A stretch of 64,000 nt of DNA from Plasmodium malariae (lineage: Eukaryota; Apicomplexa; Aconoidasida; Haemosporida; Plasmodiidae): positions 496,001 to 560,000 of the forward strand of contig NC_041788.1 in the NCBI RefSeq assembly GCF_900090045.1. The letters are read 5' to 3'. The position numbers and the translations under genes were made by a program. Below the pieces are notes generated by a model, which was not told the DNA's origin, made no database searches, and saw only the letters and a list, made by a program, of their open reading frames with translations. This document shows, piece after piece, positions 33,017 to 47,426 of this stretch. Within the stretch, counting starts at the first letter, position 1. Every line of letters begins with the position of its first letter.

Positions 33017-35467
33017 TTTATATATGAAAAAAACTATTGACTGTTTTTTTTTTATATAAAGAAAAAAAAAAAACGAATAAAAAACAAAAAAAAAAAAAAC
33101 TTATATATTATATTATATATATATATATGTATATATATATTTTTAAAGCCTCTGAAATAAGCTCTTCTTTACGTTTCGCCAATCCTCTTCTATTTTCTAT
33201 TTCTCTTTTGAATATGTTTTTAATTTTATTTCATAAACATAAATAAATTTTTTATTTTTATTTCTTTTTTTTATTTTCATTTTCTTATTAATATTTTTTT
33301 TTTCTTCGTAAAACATGTATAATTTTTATTTAATTTCTTCTAAATCGCAAAAATGCAAAATTAACATTTTATTTACAACGATACATATACATATATGTAA
33401 AATGTCATGTTGTGATGTATGTTTATGTATATATTTTTTTTTTTTTTTTTTGATCAAATAAGCGAGTTAAAATACTATTAAATGTATATACGTGTATTAT
33501 ATAAATATATACTATTAACTTAATATATTTCTTTTTTTTTTTTTTCACTGAGCTCATAAATTAAAAAAAAAAAATTATTTTAAAAATATACGTTTCTTTA
33601 TTCTTTTGTAATTTTGTGTTTCTATATTTCTGTTTTATATATCCTTTTTTCTTTTTTCTTTATTCCATTTCAAAAGTAAACGACCATGTATATTTTGCTT
33701 AAATATATATATTATGTGTTATTGCTATAATATATTCATATTACCGTACTTAGATCACACATTACTGTATAATCATAATTTAATATCTTACATTTTAAAT
33801 GTTACCAATAAATAATGTATCTCGAAAACGAAATTGTATTAGAAATCTATATGATGCATGCTTCTTTTTAATCTTTGATAAAGTTTTTTTATTTTTATGA
33901 CGCATGTTTCTCTGTAAATATTATAGTTATAATATTTTTGTACAATTACAATCTGTATTCATCCTCTACGCGTTTTCATAAAACTTATTTAACATTGGTA
34001 TATATATATTTATATATAACTCAATGCATATACGCTTCTAAATATATATAATATATACACGTGTTTATGTACATATGTACAAATATATGATAACAATTAA
34101 ATCGGCACTATATTAAATTTATCAATTCTTCTTGCTATTTTTCTATTTATCTATTTTTCCTGATTTTTTTTTTGCCTTCTTCATTTTTATTAGTATGTCA
34201 TTTCATACATGTAATAAACCCCACCTTCAATTTTCAACAGTCATTCTTTGATAACACAAATTATTAATAAATTACGAAAATGGCTTAAGGGTAAATATTT
34301 TACAAGTTTAAAGAATTTTGAGATTTTTATTCATTTTGATAAAAATATGAAAAAAAGAAGTCGTAATATTTATTTTTGTGTATATATTTATATGTATTAT
34401 GCATGTGTATATTTATATATATATATATTATATGTACTTTATTATATATATATATATATACACGTAGGTATCAAATATGCAAAAAAAAAAAAAAAAATTC
34501 AATAATACAATGCCTATAGTACAGATTTCATTTTTTCTTCGAATTCTGATCATTTTTAAAGAAGGCATGAATTCCGCAACTCATATGTACATGAATTGAT
34601 TATAACAACGTATCATGTTATATGTATCTGACGAAAAAATAAAAACTGAAACAAATTCTTAAATATAATTTCTAATACATATATAGCTAGAATAAAACTA
34701 TATCGAAATTCTTACACTTATAATTGAAGTGATTCTACAAAAATTTTAGTTATTACAAATCAAACGGAAAAATGTACTCCAAAAAAACAAACAAATGTAT
34801 ATAAATATATACACATTTCACTATTTACGTAGTCAAATAATAAAAAATAATATAAAATTGCATAAAAAAAAAATAACTAATGATATACATTTTTTTCACA
34901 AACGAAATTTTAAATTCAAGTTCATAATTTTTTTTTTTTAAATAAAGGTAAATATATACAAAAAACAAGAAACAAAAAAAACTGTTTTATGTAAATAAAT
35001 ACAGATAACGCAAATGCGTTATTTCGAAAAAATATACAAAAAAAAAAAAAATTTTTTTAATTTAAAAAATAACAGGTACTACATTAAATTATAACAAAAA
35101 AATACGAGGAAGTTATTAAAATTTATTGCGCGTAATTATATATGTATACGTATTTTTAAAAAAAGATGTTATAGGCCTATAAAAGACTTCTATAAAACGA
35201 TACCTTCTTTTTTGTAGAAGCACGCATAATGATTGTTGTATTGAGGGTACAAGAGAATTTTATTTATAAAAATATCCTAATGGAAAAATTAAAATAAAAT
35301 TTTTTAAATAATAGTGATAATTCCTTTTTTTTTTCTTTTTTTTTTTTTTATTTGTTTTTTTTTACCATTCCTATATTTAGTAATATTTTTTTTCAAAAAA
35401 AAAAGGATACTGTAATGAACATTATTATATATTATGTCTTTTAAAAAAAAGGAGTGCTTTAAAAAAA

Positions 35468-35498
<31 letters not shown>

Positions 35499-36339
35499 AA
35501 AAGAAAAAAAAAGAAAAAAAAGAAAAAGAAAAAGAATAAATTAAATTCCATTTTATATTAAAGTCATAGTATGCATATAAATATAATAATTTATTTTTTT
35601 AAATTTAATTTATTATACTTAAATAGTTTTTTTTCTTGTATATTCTTTTATATTGTTTAAAAAATAATAGTAGAATACTAGAAATATCGAATGTGTGCAC
35701 AAAATTTTTAATTGAAAGGGGTGAAGACAGTTATATTGGGGTATATTAATTGATTATACTTTTAAAATTTATAGAACACAAATATTAAAATAATTAAGAT
35801 TTTTATTCCAAAATATATAAAAAAAATTGTATAACGTTAAAAAACACAAAATATAAAAAAAAGTTTACTTTCATCACTTAATGACACATTGCAATAAAAA
35901 ACAAAAAAAAAAAAATAAATGCTGAATTAAAGTAATTTTTTGCAATTAAAAATAGTGCTATAAAAATTATATACATATATTTCTTACTATATAATGATGA
36001 AAATGAATAATAATGTAAAAATATAATTTTGTTATAAACTATATATAAAATAAGTTAGAAAAATATGTTATTTATATACGTTGAATGGATATATATACCA
36101 AAAAAAAAAGAAAAAAAAAAGAAACTAATATAACGATGTGTTCATATAATGACGAATTTATGAAGGTGCACTTTCTGCTGCATTGCGATATTCTTTTTCT
36201 TGAATTTTCATTAAATTTTACGCTTCATGTAATAGAATAAAAGATTTAACAATATTCAAAAAGGCATATAACCAAAAAAAAAGAGGTTCCACTGTTGTAC
36301 GTTTTTACTTTAAAATGTATGTTCATATGGGGCTCCATT
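33017..36339. other. 3.3 kb spacer between the LisH and NHE genes
   Basis: Both flanking genes are on the minus strand, so this holds the LisH promoter and leader (lower coordinates) and the NHE 3' flank (higher). It is the largest gene-free stretch. Homopolymers are dense: poly-T at 33431-33450, poly-A at 33568-33573, 34481-34497 and 35039-35050, and an A-rich purine tract at 35461-35536. No frame with protein-like composition was found on either strand. No RNA gene could be supported. Confidence 0.55.
35461..35536. repeat. Pure-purine A(n)G tract
   Basis: Seventy-six bases on the plus strand contain only A and G: a run of 16 A, then G every 5-9 bases (AAAAAAG-type units). The complementary strand is a pure-pyrimidine tract of T and C, upstream of the LisH gene. 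Confidence 0.85.
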
Positions 36340-39300
36340 TCATTTCTTAATAAGCATCCTAAGCATGTTCCTTTTTAAGATATAATGTAAATATGGTCTA
36401 TACCTATTAATTTTTATTTGCTGATCATCAAATATACCATTTAATTTTTCATTGTCTTGTGTTAGCAATAGTCCATTGGCTGCCTGTTCATTGACAATCT
36501 AAAACAAAGGAAAAAATTACATGCAAACAAATGATCAATATCTATTCTGTTCAGCAAAAAAAAATTAAAATAAACTGCTAAAATGGAGCTGTAACGGTAA
36601 GCGCAACGAGGAAGTGAGAAAACGAAAAATGCACAACGAAATGAACACATCGAATAGTATATAACGAGCAGAAATTAACCCTGTAGTCGCCACCAAAATA
36701 CAATTCAATAAAATTAAAAAAAAAAAAAAAAGATTTACCGTTTTTTTTAAATGCATTAACATGTCGGCTCCTATTTTTATAAGGCAGTATTTTATGACAT
36801 CTTTATATTTATTAACAAGTTGCGGGATAAGACTTTTTGCAAGTTCTATATTTCTATAATAACTTTTTAACAAATTTTTTCCTAACAATAATTTCATAGT
36901 AATCCCCCCTTTATCTAATGTGCACTGATGAACATCAACATATGATAATATAATTTGTAAATCTTTCATACAATGTTCGTAAACAAGAAATATATTCACC
37001 ACTTTTGGAGAAAAGAAAAAAGAATGTTTTTTATTGATTTTTAATTTAGACAATAACACATTAAATTCATATTCAAAACCATTTCTATGATCAATACTCT
37101 TTTTGTTATTATTTTTGTTTTTGCTTTTATCAAATGCATCTGCCCATGCTTTGATAGGATTCATTCTAACTTTTTTTAAAGCAAAATCAGCTGATAAATC
37201 TAGAATAGAGGTAAGTGTTAATAAACACTCACCTGATATAAAACCGTTTACATACAACTTTTTATATAATTCTCTACATGTATTAAAAATCATAATATAT
37301 AATTCTCCTTCTCTTTCTTTTCTAACAATTTTTTTTCTAAGGGAACTATAAAATACATCATCCTTAGATTTACCTGACTTCACCTTTTTATTTTCATAAC
37401 TTTCATGACTTCTTGCTTTTCTTATTTCACCGAACAACTTATTTTTTATTTTCATTTTAGGCCTTTTCAAAAAGCTATAAAATGCAGGAACATTTTTTTT
37501 GGGATAAACACCCTCTACACATTCAAAATTTATGGTTTGATCTGTATCATATCTTTGTGCTATTAAATCAGTTGTATTATTTCTTTGTAATTTTTGCATT
37601 TCATTTGTACCATCACACACATCAATATTATTTCCTACGTTACTAATTGCGTACTTATAATTTGACATGGAATTTTTGTTATCATCATAATTTTTTTCAT
37701 TCCTACTTCCCATTGTTCTTAATAGATTTGAATAACTATTCTTTCTTAAAGAACTATTACAAAAAGGAAGACCCCCCATACATATCTTACACTTATATTT
37801 AATATTATTTTTCATTTTTTTTCTCTTTTCTATTTCATTATTCATTAACGCCAAACTTTTACTGTTAGTTCCCTTTGTAGAAATGTTTAACTCAGATGAG
37901 TTCTTTACAGTGTTTTTCAGATAATTATTTTTGTTATAATTACTATTAAAAAAGGAAGATATTCTCTTTACATTACTATCCAAAGCAAACAAGTTTTTAT
38001 AAGTTAAATATTCATCATAATCTTCTTGATTGTTTTCGTTGTTTATGTCTTCATTATTCATACCATCATCTACAGATATCATTTCTCCATTAGCTCCACA
38101 ACTGTTACATCTTTCTTGAATATCTTCATTCCCTACTTCATCCTTTTCTTTTTCGTTATATTTCCGTTTATCTTGTTCTCCTTCTCCTTCTTCTTTTTCC
38201 CCTTTTTCATTTTCAGGCGATTTTTCCTTTTGAATCTTTATAATAAAATTATCATTCATTATCAATTCGTTATCTTCTTTTTCTAAATTAGCTACACGCG
38301 AGGCACCCTCGTTATTGTCTTCTCCAATCTTTTTCAAATTTTGGTAATCATTTAATAAATTCTCCTCTTCCTTAGTAATTTTATCATATTTAATACTTTT
38401 AATTGGATACTCCTCCTCTGTATTGCTTTCCTCCTTTCTCCCCTTTCCCTTCTCTTCAAACGCATTGTGCTCACTTAAAAAATTTAAAAAATTCTTTTTC
38501 TTCTTTTTACTTTTATCGCTAGCATCAGCAACATTGCTCCTGTTATCTTCATAATTCTCATTTTCATTATCTACATTACTTCTAACCAGCATATTATCAC
38601 TCAATGTTTTAGGAAAATCAGTAGCATGCTCAATTAATCTTAAATTATATTTCGGATTGAACGTTTCCTTAATGTCATTGTTATTTACGATGTTATCGAT
38701 AACTGTAAAGTTTTCTTTCTCAGTTTTGGTTCTTTTGAATTCTCTATAATTCATTTTATTTATTAAGCGATCATAATTTCTTATAGAAATCTTATCATAA
38801 TTAAATGCGTTTAAATTTTTTATTTTACTATTATCACAAACCTTCTCAGAATAAGACGAATCATTCTCTGAAAGTTCATTTAAGTTATTACTTAATCTAT
38901 CATAATTTTTTGATGATAACGAATAATTAACATTTGTATTATTGTGCTCATCTTCATCATAACTACTAAGATAATTGTCATTATTCCTAATAACTCTTAT
39001 TTTCATTTCTCCCTTAAATGAATTATTATAGTTTATTCGTCCTCTAGTAATAAATTCCCCTACTCTATACTTATTATTTCCATTTCTGGTTTTACTTTTT
39101 TTTTTCTTCTTTTTATTATTATTGTTAATATATTCATTATGTATATAACTGTATTCATCACTATTATCCTCAAATTCAATATCAGTAAAGTTGTTCTTCT
39201 TCCGTTTTAATTCATTGTAAAAACTATTTTTCCTTTTTTTTTTTTTATCAATTGCACTATCATTGTCTTTATTCCTGTCTGTGCTTTCATAATTTGAAAA

Positions 39301-41613
39301 GATCTTATTATTGTGAACTTCCTTAAGTGTGATAATACTAGACATTCCATTGTTCAATTTCCATACATCTTCGGTTTCTTTATCTACATTTTCTTTTTTT
39401 TCTTTGCCTGGTATTCTATTTCCATTCCTGTTATAAAAACTCTCCTTTCCGTTAGAAGAAATATCATCAAAACTCTCTATTATTGTTTGCGAATCATATT
39501 CTTGTTCCCATAAAGAAATATTACAAGAACTAATGTCTTGTAAACATGCATATATATCGGGCAACCTTAGATCAAATTCTCCATATTTGTTCATCTTTCT
39601 CCAATATAATTCAGGTACTATTTTATTAGAAAAGTGCAATATATTTGTGCCTTTAAAAAGCCAATAGTTCTTTAAGTTGTTTTTTCTAATACTAAAATTA
39701 TAATCAATCATTTTTAAAACTTTTTCTAAGTATACAATTCTAAAAGGATTAGGTGGGTAAACATTTAAAATTTTATATAAACACTCAAATGTTAATCCTT
39801 GAATTGTTAATATTAATAACACACTACCACTGATGTAATAGGCTAGTTCTTTTGTTAATTTATCATTAATTTTATTTTCTGCTTCAATACGTAACCCTAG
39901 AACTAACACGATACCACCCCTCAATCCACCCCATATTAATAATAATATCTCTTTCCAGTTAACAGGGTACCCAATTCGTGCCATAAAAGGAGTAAATATC
40001 AATATCATTACTGTTCGAGCAAACACTAAATAAATGTACGTTAGTACAATGTAGAAAAAAAAATATAAATTATCTTTAAATACATTTTCCATCATTCCAA
40101 ATGATACAATTCCTGATATAATGAAAATACTAGAATTACCCATAAGAGATAATAGTTCTACTATCTCTTTATGTTTTCTTTGTGCTATTTCATCTAATGC
40201 AATATGACCATATGCATTAATAAATAAACCATAGCAAACTATTGCAAGGGGGCCGGATAAATTAAAATAATATTCCGAAACGAAGTAGCATAAATAACAC
40301 ATTGTTATTGTAGCTAAACATTGATTATAATAATATTTCTTATATAAGTTAATCCAAGCAAAAGTTAACATTGCCATACCTATACCGAATACAGGACTTA
40401 AAAATAATAATTTCACAAAAAGAATAACATACTGAGAAGCATTCGCTTTATATCCTATTGTTAAATAAAAAAAAAATTGAAATAGTAAAACAGAACTCCC
40501 ATCATTTATTAAAGATTCCACATGAAACATAGAACTAATTTTGGATGGAGCTTCAACTACATTTAAAATCGATAATACTGCAACAGGATCCGTTGATGAT
40601 AATATGGAAGCTAATAAAAAACTACTAGATAAAGGAGACTGTTCTTGTCTGTACATAAAAGAATAATAAAACAATATTCCTAATATACCTACCTGTAATG
40701 CTACACCCACAACTGCTAACCCTATTCCACCATATAAAAAATTCTTAAAAGCGTAATAATTAATATCTTGGGTGGCTTCATATAACAGTATTGGTAACAA
40801 TATAAAATATAAAACAGACGAATCAATATTCCTTGCATTAATTATAGACTTATGCAAAGTATTTTCCTCAACCACGTTCAAATTTTTTGCTATCAAATAT
40901 GTACACATTCCATATAAAAACCAAATAACCGATACTGGAATATTTAATTGGTGGATTTTTGATAAAATAAATTGTAACATTGTTGCTGATATAAATATGA
41001 AACAAAAAAATATAATTCCTTCTGACACCTCATTTGATGCAGTAGGCAACTGATTCTTATGTTCGTCATCATCCTTTAATTCATATATATCCTCCTCTTT
41101 AACTATGTCCCTTTTTTTTCTCTTTTTTACTGTCTTTTTTTCCTCAGATAAAATTCTAAAACTCTGTATTCTCTTTTGAAATGCTATTTCATTCTTATTC
41201 GTATTATTATGGGTTAGTTCCAGCCATTTTTTATTAACAGAATTTATGTTCCATACGTCATAACTTCCTCCTTTAATAACGTTGAAATAGTAATTGCTGT
41301 AATGTGTAAAAATACTGTGTCTACATTCTTCATTTATGCATTTTATAAGCTTTCCTTCTTTTTTATCTATTTCTCTTATCATAATAATTTGATCCACATC
41401 ATTTAACTCAAAAAATACATCAAACAAGAACTGCCCAGGTTTGCTAAAAATAGTCACGCTTTTTTCATATATATCTCTCTCTTCATTTTTCATTAACAAT
41501 AAAAATAAAAATAGTACGAAAACTTTAATAATTATGATATCACAAAAAATGCCCAGATTCTTCTTTTTAGCTCTTTTTTTATAATTGAACAATTTTGTAT
41601 AAAGCATTTCCAT
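36340..41613 (-). CDS. NHE: Na+/H+ exchanger with long cytosolic tail (PfNHE-1 orthologue)
   Basis: Two minus-strand exons, 41613-36739 and 36498-36340, join in phase 0 (ACG|GTAAAT ... TTTTAG|ATT) to give 1677 residues. After a basic N-terminus and a hydrophobic, signal-anchor-like segment (about 24-41) comes an extra-membrane domain of some 170 residues, then about a dozen spans. Exchanger motifs are intact: SSTDPVAVLSIL near 341, ESLINDGSSVLLFQ near 368 (the Asn-Asp pair used for Na+/H+ exchange) and WGGLRGGIVLVLGLR near 562. The remaining 1050 residues are a charged low-complexity cytosolic tail with helical blocks near 1450-1640. PfNHE-1 is a plasma-membrane exchanger whose tail repeats have been discussed as a marker of quinine response; the Asn/Asp repeats of that tail are not evident here. 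Reading past the exon 1 donor gives a spurious Leu/Phe-rich end. No close neighbour shares its promoter. Confidence 0.92.
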
Positions 41614-44031
41614 TCGTATAATTATAACATCTATTTATCATAATTAATTTTGAGAACAGCCCCAATGATTATATATAGACTGTTTCTTTATTATATAAGT
41701 GCAATGTAATAGCACTTTTATAACAAAAAAAAAAAAAAAAAAAACGTTACAATATTTCCTTATACCGTAAGATAATTTTTTTTTTTTTTTCCTCTTTTCT
41801 ATTTAAAAACAAAATACATCATTTTATCAAACTGTAAGTACACATATACAAATATAATTTAACCCGATTATAACAATAAATCAAACCATAATTAGTTCTT
41901 AATAAACTGTGTAAAAATAAATAAACTTTCTTTATATTAATATAATCTCATTTTAAATTATCCCATTCTGGTTATTCCTTATCCCTCAAATAGGTACACA
42001 CATGCAAAGGTACACCGATTTTTTATTCCTATTTCTTGTTACCCTGTACTATTTTTTATTTATCTCTTCACAAAGGTGAAAAAGGAAGTTTTACATTTAA
42101 GAAAAAACAAAATTCCATAAAATTTAAGTATCTCCAGATATTAAACTAAGGGCAATATACTAAACTATATTTACCTAAAACTATATACTGATGTATAATA
42201 CAAAATTAAAATTAAAGAAAAATATATTTAAATTTTTATTTGAATAATCAGGATCATACCGAATACTAATTTGATTCTAATTAAGTTAAAAAAAATATGG
42301 GTATTATTTTTAGTTTAATTTTTCTAAATTTTCCAAATTTGTTTTTCAGTTAAATACTAAGATTGGTTTCACGCATATGAATTTTAAAAGAAATATTATA
42401 ATAAGAACTCACGAACTACATTGCAGCATTATCTGAACATAATTGACTATGCAGCAATTAAGTTAACAAAATTATAAAATTACGTATACCATTATGTTCA
42501 TACACAATAAAAAATAGGTGCATATATGTTAAAACGAAATAATATGTAATAATGTTGTTAAATCAGAAAAACACTATTTCATTTAATAAAAAAAAGTGGA
42601 TAGCAGAAAATGATATTCAATCTAAAAAAATTGAATTGCAAAAAAAATACCAAAAAATTTACCAAAAAAATTTATTATGTTTTTAAAAATAAATAGTTTA
42701 AGTACAAAAACGGTTGTATATATATATATATTATGTCATAAAATAAAAAATAATAAGTTTTAATAAATCGGTTGAACGTTAACATATATATTCATATGTA
42801 CATTATTTATCTATGTATATCATTATATGGATATAAAATAAATTAATTATTAGAGGTCTGAAGCATATAATCAAATAAAACCGGTAACATGCCAAAAATT
42901 AATAGTTTTTTAACAGCATAAAAAAAATAAAGATGAATCAGAAAACTAAATATGTATATATTAATTTTTTCGTATTATTGTAAATTGAAAAAGTAGCTGT
43001 AACGGAACAAGTAAATATATATATTTTTGTAAACATTTATTTATAGCGTAAAAATATATTAAGTTATATTTGGATATACTTTTTTGTTTTTTTATTAAAA
43101 GTAACATTATGCTGTAAACTTGTTGAAACATCATTTAATTGATTTTAACATATAATTAAATGAAGTTGTTGAAGCTTAATATATGTGTACATTTATTTAC
43201 ACATAAGTGTGTACATTTACATATGTATGTGTAAATTCATTAATTTGTATTTATGTATATATTAAATTATGGGCATATATATATGTACATTCATTTATAT
43301 GCGTAAGTTCACATTTTCTGTATATATAATATGTTTTGTTTTAATCCAAAAAAGTGAAAAAAAAAATTTCGTAACGTTTTAAAGCATATATTTTTTCTGA
43401 GGTATTATATGCATTAAGACGACTAAATGTAAAATAAGATTTTCACATATAAAAAATTTAGTTTAATTTTTAAATCTATATAAGAAAATTTTATTTTACT
43501 TAATAAAGCTAGTTCGTAAATGTTCGAATATTTAATGGTACAAAAAGCGTTTTAAATATCGTAATTAAATATTTTAAAATGCATATATTATGCTGGTTGT
43601 AAGAATATTAAAGAACATAAAAAAAAAAAAAAAATTTTTTACATAACCTCTTTGTTGAATTATGTATAATTTTTACTTATTAAGTTAATATAATAAAAGG
43701 CCACATATAATTTCGTTCAGTCCATTTTTTAAAGCAATAAAATTGATAAAATGTACTTTTCAATTACTATATGAATATTATCATTTTTTTAAAAGCATTT
43801 ATTAAAGATACACCCAACCAAAACATTTTTGAATATATATTTTTATTTAAACAGATACTTTATTTTTTCCTTTCCCTTGAACTTTTATGATATTAAATAA
43901 ATTAAGAACAAGAGGAAAAAAAAATTATTAAAATTGAAAGAAGTTATTTTAAAATTGAAAGGCATTATATAAACAGCTCCTTTTTTACTGCTTAATGAGG
44001 GTATATCTATATATCTATTTATCTATATATG

Positions 44032-44097
<66 letters not shown>

Positions 44098-44270
44098 GGA
44101 CTTTTTTTCCCATTTTTAACATTTATCAGAAAATTATAATGAAATAATTCTGCATAAACCAAAACAATACAAACTATGTTACAACATTATTACTTTCAAA
44201 GCCGAATAGGCATAAATCACAAAAGTGTGCGTATTCTTCTTTTTAAGGAATACAAACAAAATATAAAAAT
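41614..44270. promoter_or_regulatory. 2.7 kb divergent spacer upstream of NHE and the 44271 gene
   Basis: It contains both promoters and 5' leaders. Poly-A at 41727-41743, poly-T at 41778-41790 and the (TA)n run at 44033-44091 stand out. TATGTGTACATTTA-like words recur at about 43185-43310. No protein-like frame was found. Confidence 0.55.
44033..44091. repeat. (TA)29 microsatellite
   Basis: A perfect 59-base TA run lies about 180 bases upstream of the start codon at 44271. Confidence 0.95.
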
Positions 44271-45025
44271 GTGAAGGACCTTGGCATATATTTAAAAGCA
44301 TTAAAATTATATAAATATATGTTAACTATGACGAACGACAAGCACAGTAACAATTTTTTCAGTGAATTTAATATATATAATAAAAAAAATGCGAAAAAAG
44401 TTGTGTACAGGTATTTTCAGAACAGAACGCAAAAACAAACGAAGTATATCACATGGTCATTACTTGCATTTAGTGGTATGTTTCTATATATTACAAACAA
44501 AGCCTATGATAGGAATATATTTTATTTGAACAATGAAGTTTATAAGAAATTGAGTAAAAATTATGACTCCTCTACACCGGTAATATTTTCTGAAATGAAA
44601 AATACTTTTTATGATATTTCATATATATTCGTGAACTTCGTTAACCCCACTATGTAATTCTTATTTGTGAACGTACACGTGAATTACCTAAACATGGGAT
44701 TGCACATATATATATGTACATTATCATTTTTTATAACGCAGATAGTTTTCCAAGTTGATTTAATAAGTTATACAACTAATAGTATGAAAATGTGTTAAAT
44801 TTATTGTAACCAAACATTATAAATCCTATTATTTCCATATACCCCATGCTATGCATATGTATGTATATATTTATATATTTTTTTTTTTTTCCCCTTATCT
44901 TACAGCTCGAAGCCCAAAACAGGGCTTTTAAGCAAATTTTTGTAAAAGCAAAAAGAAAAAATTTAGAACTAGATTCGAAACCCATAATTTCTCAAATTAT
45001 TAGAATAAATGACAGAGAACAATAA
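44271..45025 (+). CDS. Small single-span membrane protein of unknown function
   Basis: My preferred model has exons 44271-44579 and 44906-45025, joined in phase 0 (CCG|GTAATA ... CTTACAG|CTC), giving 142 residues. The N-terminal 60 residues are basic and Tyr/Asn-rich, followed by one hydrophobic span (about 64-82, ITWSLLAFSGMFLYI). The C-terminal exon is strongly coding-like and highly charged (FKQIFVKAKRKNLELDSKPI). Exon 2 must be read in this frame, which needs a phase-0 donor. Other phase-0 donors (44637, 44646) or the ACTAT|GTAATT donor at 44655 would alter up to 25 residues at the junction, and the last would change the frame and end early. Methionines further downstream (about residues 17 and 20) are alternative starts. 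The layout resembles mitochondrial inner-membrane subunits, but no family is recognised. Confidence 0.55.
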
Positions 45026-46467
45026 AAAAAAAAAAGAATGTGAGAAAGCAGTAGTGTGCCGCAAATTTCGTTTATCACAAATAGTTAGTCCAAATTTATC
45101 ATAATGTTAAACGGTTTTTTTAGAAGATTATTTGTATTAAAAAAAAAACAAGAAAAGCGAACACATAAGCTTTAATACAAAGTAAAATATAATAGGAATA
45201 CTGGACAAATTCCAAATTTACATAACACTGCAAGAAAAAAAGGAAAAAATTAAAAATATGAAAGGACATATATACATATATATATTTGTTGGTATATAGA
45301 TACATATAAAAGTGGACGTAAATTAAAGAATTAAGAATTGTAAAATATTGAATAAAAAAAAATTAAAGTTGTAGTAAATACAGTAAATACTTAAGTATTC
45401 TATCGATATAAATTTTACTTATACCTTCTTTGTAATATCTGAAATATGTTATCTTTTGAAGTTAAATATATGCACATATCTAAGGATCATTTGAAAATTA
45501 TTATATCAATAAACGAAACAAATTACTGAGGAAGAATTATTTATCATGACATACAATATCAATCTTAAAATGCATCTTATACTTTTTTAGTGAACTCGAT
45601 AACTCATTTTAAATTCAGAAAAGATTTAATAGTGAAAAAAAAAAAAAAAAAAAAGTGCTATTAGAATTTTTTATTAAATATAAATGTGTGAGTTTTTACT
45701 TCGTACTTTGGTTATTTTATTTGTACATGTATTTTAATTAATTATTATAATCTGAATATACATATATATAAATTTGTACATGTATATTTATTTAATTTAT
45801 AAAAATTTACAATTCAATTAAGCATTTCCAAGTTTATTGCTATTTTTTTTTTTTTTTTTTAACTCATATGGGTACTCCTAAGTTGCACATAAATATGTGT
45901 GCAAATAATTAAAATACCATTGTTCTTTTTTTAAAATAAGCATAACTTTACTTAAAAGTTGCCCCTATTTTTGTTTCCTCCATATATTTGATTTTAATAG
46001 TTACTATTTAAAGTTATTTTACTCACCAATTTTATTACATGTAGCTAATATGCTTATTTTATAAGATTATTAAAATGCATTTTTTTATGCTAAAATATAT
46101 TAAATTATAAACCTTTTACAATACAAACATTTTAACTATTTTTATAGCACTTCTTTTTTATCATGTTGGCTCATATTGTACGCCCATAATACCTTTTTTT
46201 TTTTTTTTTTTTTTTTTTCTATTTATTTCTAAGCATAACTACCCGTTAGTACTTATCGCACATTCTAATTTAAGAATATATTTCTTTTTCTTTTTATCGT
46301 CTAGGTGTTTTAGTATTATTTGTCTGCGTTTATTTTTATTAATATTTGAATGTTTTCTTTCAATTAGTAATTTAATGGAAATATTTGGAAAAAATTATCA
46401 ATTCTTTCTTTTAAATTTTGCTATTTCAGTTTTTAATGAATTTATATAAACTTATTATTTTTGAAAA
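45026..46467. other. 1.4 kb spacer between two plus-strand genes
   Basis: It holds the 3' flank of the 44271 gene and the promoter of the 46468 gene. Poly-A at 45635-45653 and poly-T at 45843-45860 and 46195-46219 are visible. No coding-like frame is present. Confidence 0.55.
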
Positions 46468-47387
46468 ATGATTACTGATTCTGAAGCTCCAAGTAAATGG
46501 CCCCTTTATAAAAAGTTTTATATAAGAAATTACCTGTGTTATATTAAATATATATATATATATATATGAGTACATATTCATACAAATATGACATAAATTT
46601 TTTTCTATTTTTTAAGCTTACAATTTTAACAGTGATGATGAAGCACCATGTGAATATTTGAATGACTGTTATGCAATAAGTGAAGACACATTTTCCTTTA
46701 AAATTATCAAGCAATTGGGAGAGGTAAATATTTTAATGTACCATATATTTTGGTATTAATCCACTTTGGGGCTATTTATTTGTTTTCCTTTTTTTCTTCC
46801 GTTATAATACTTTTTATTATGCTATCATTTTTTTTTTTTTTTTTAAGAATTACTATAGTCCAGGAAATGGGAATAAAGTAAAAAGTAAAAAAAATAAGTG
46901 AAAAAGTGAAATTTCTTAGCACACTTCTATAACAGAAAAAATAAAATAATATCAAAACATTATTATTATACAAAGAGTACATACGTTTTCCTTCCGTTCT
47001 TTAAAGTAATATATTATGAGTTAGGTTATGAGGACAAAATTACAACTGCTCAAGTATACTTAGGGAAAAATGGTTATGCAATTTTATGCCCCCTTTGATT
47101 TCTGAGCAGAGTTTTTTTCTTTTAATTTTTATTATTAACATTCCTATTCCTTTGTTTTATTATGCTTTCTTATTTTGTAATAAAATTTATGAATATTTTG
47201 CATCTCATATATTTCCAACACAGGCATATAACTATATGTATGTATATATATATATATGTGCTTTTTGCAGATAAATTACCTTACATATGCGAAATTGCGG
47301 CAAAATGTATGAAACCAAAGGAGGTCTGCATTATACAGGCTCCGAAATCCTTCAAAAGTAATGTATTGAACGCAGACATATATATAC

Positions 47388-47426
<39 letters not shown>

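Noticed and set aside
33017..36339. Possibility of a centromere or tRNA in the largest spacer.
   Set aside because: Plasmodium centromeres are several kb of near-total A+T with a tandem core, not seen here, and no cloverleaf-like GC-richer segment was found.
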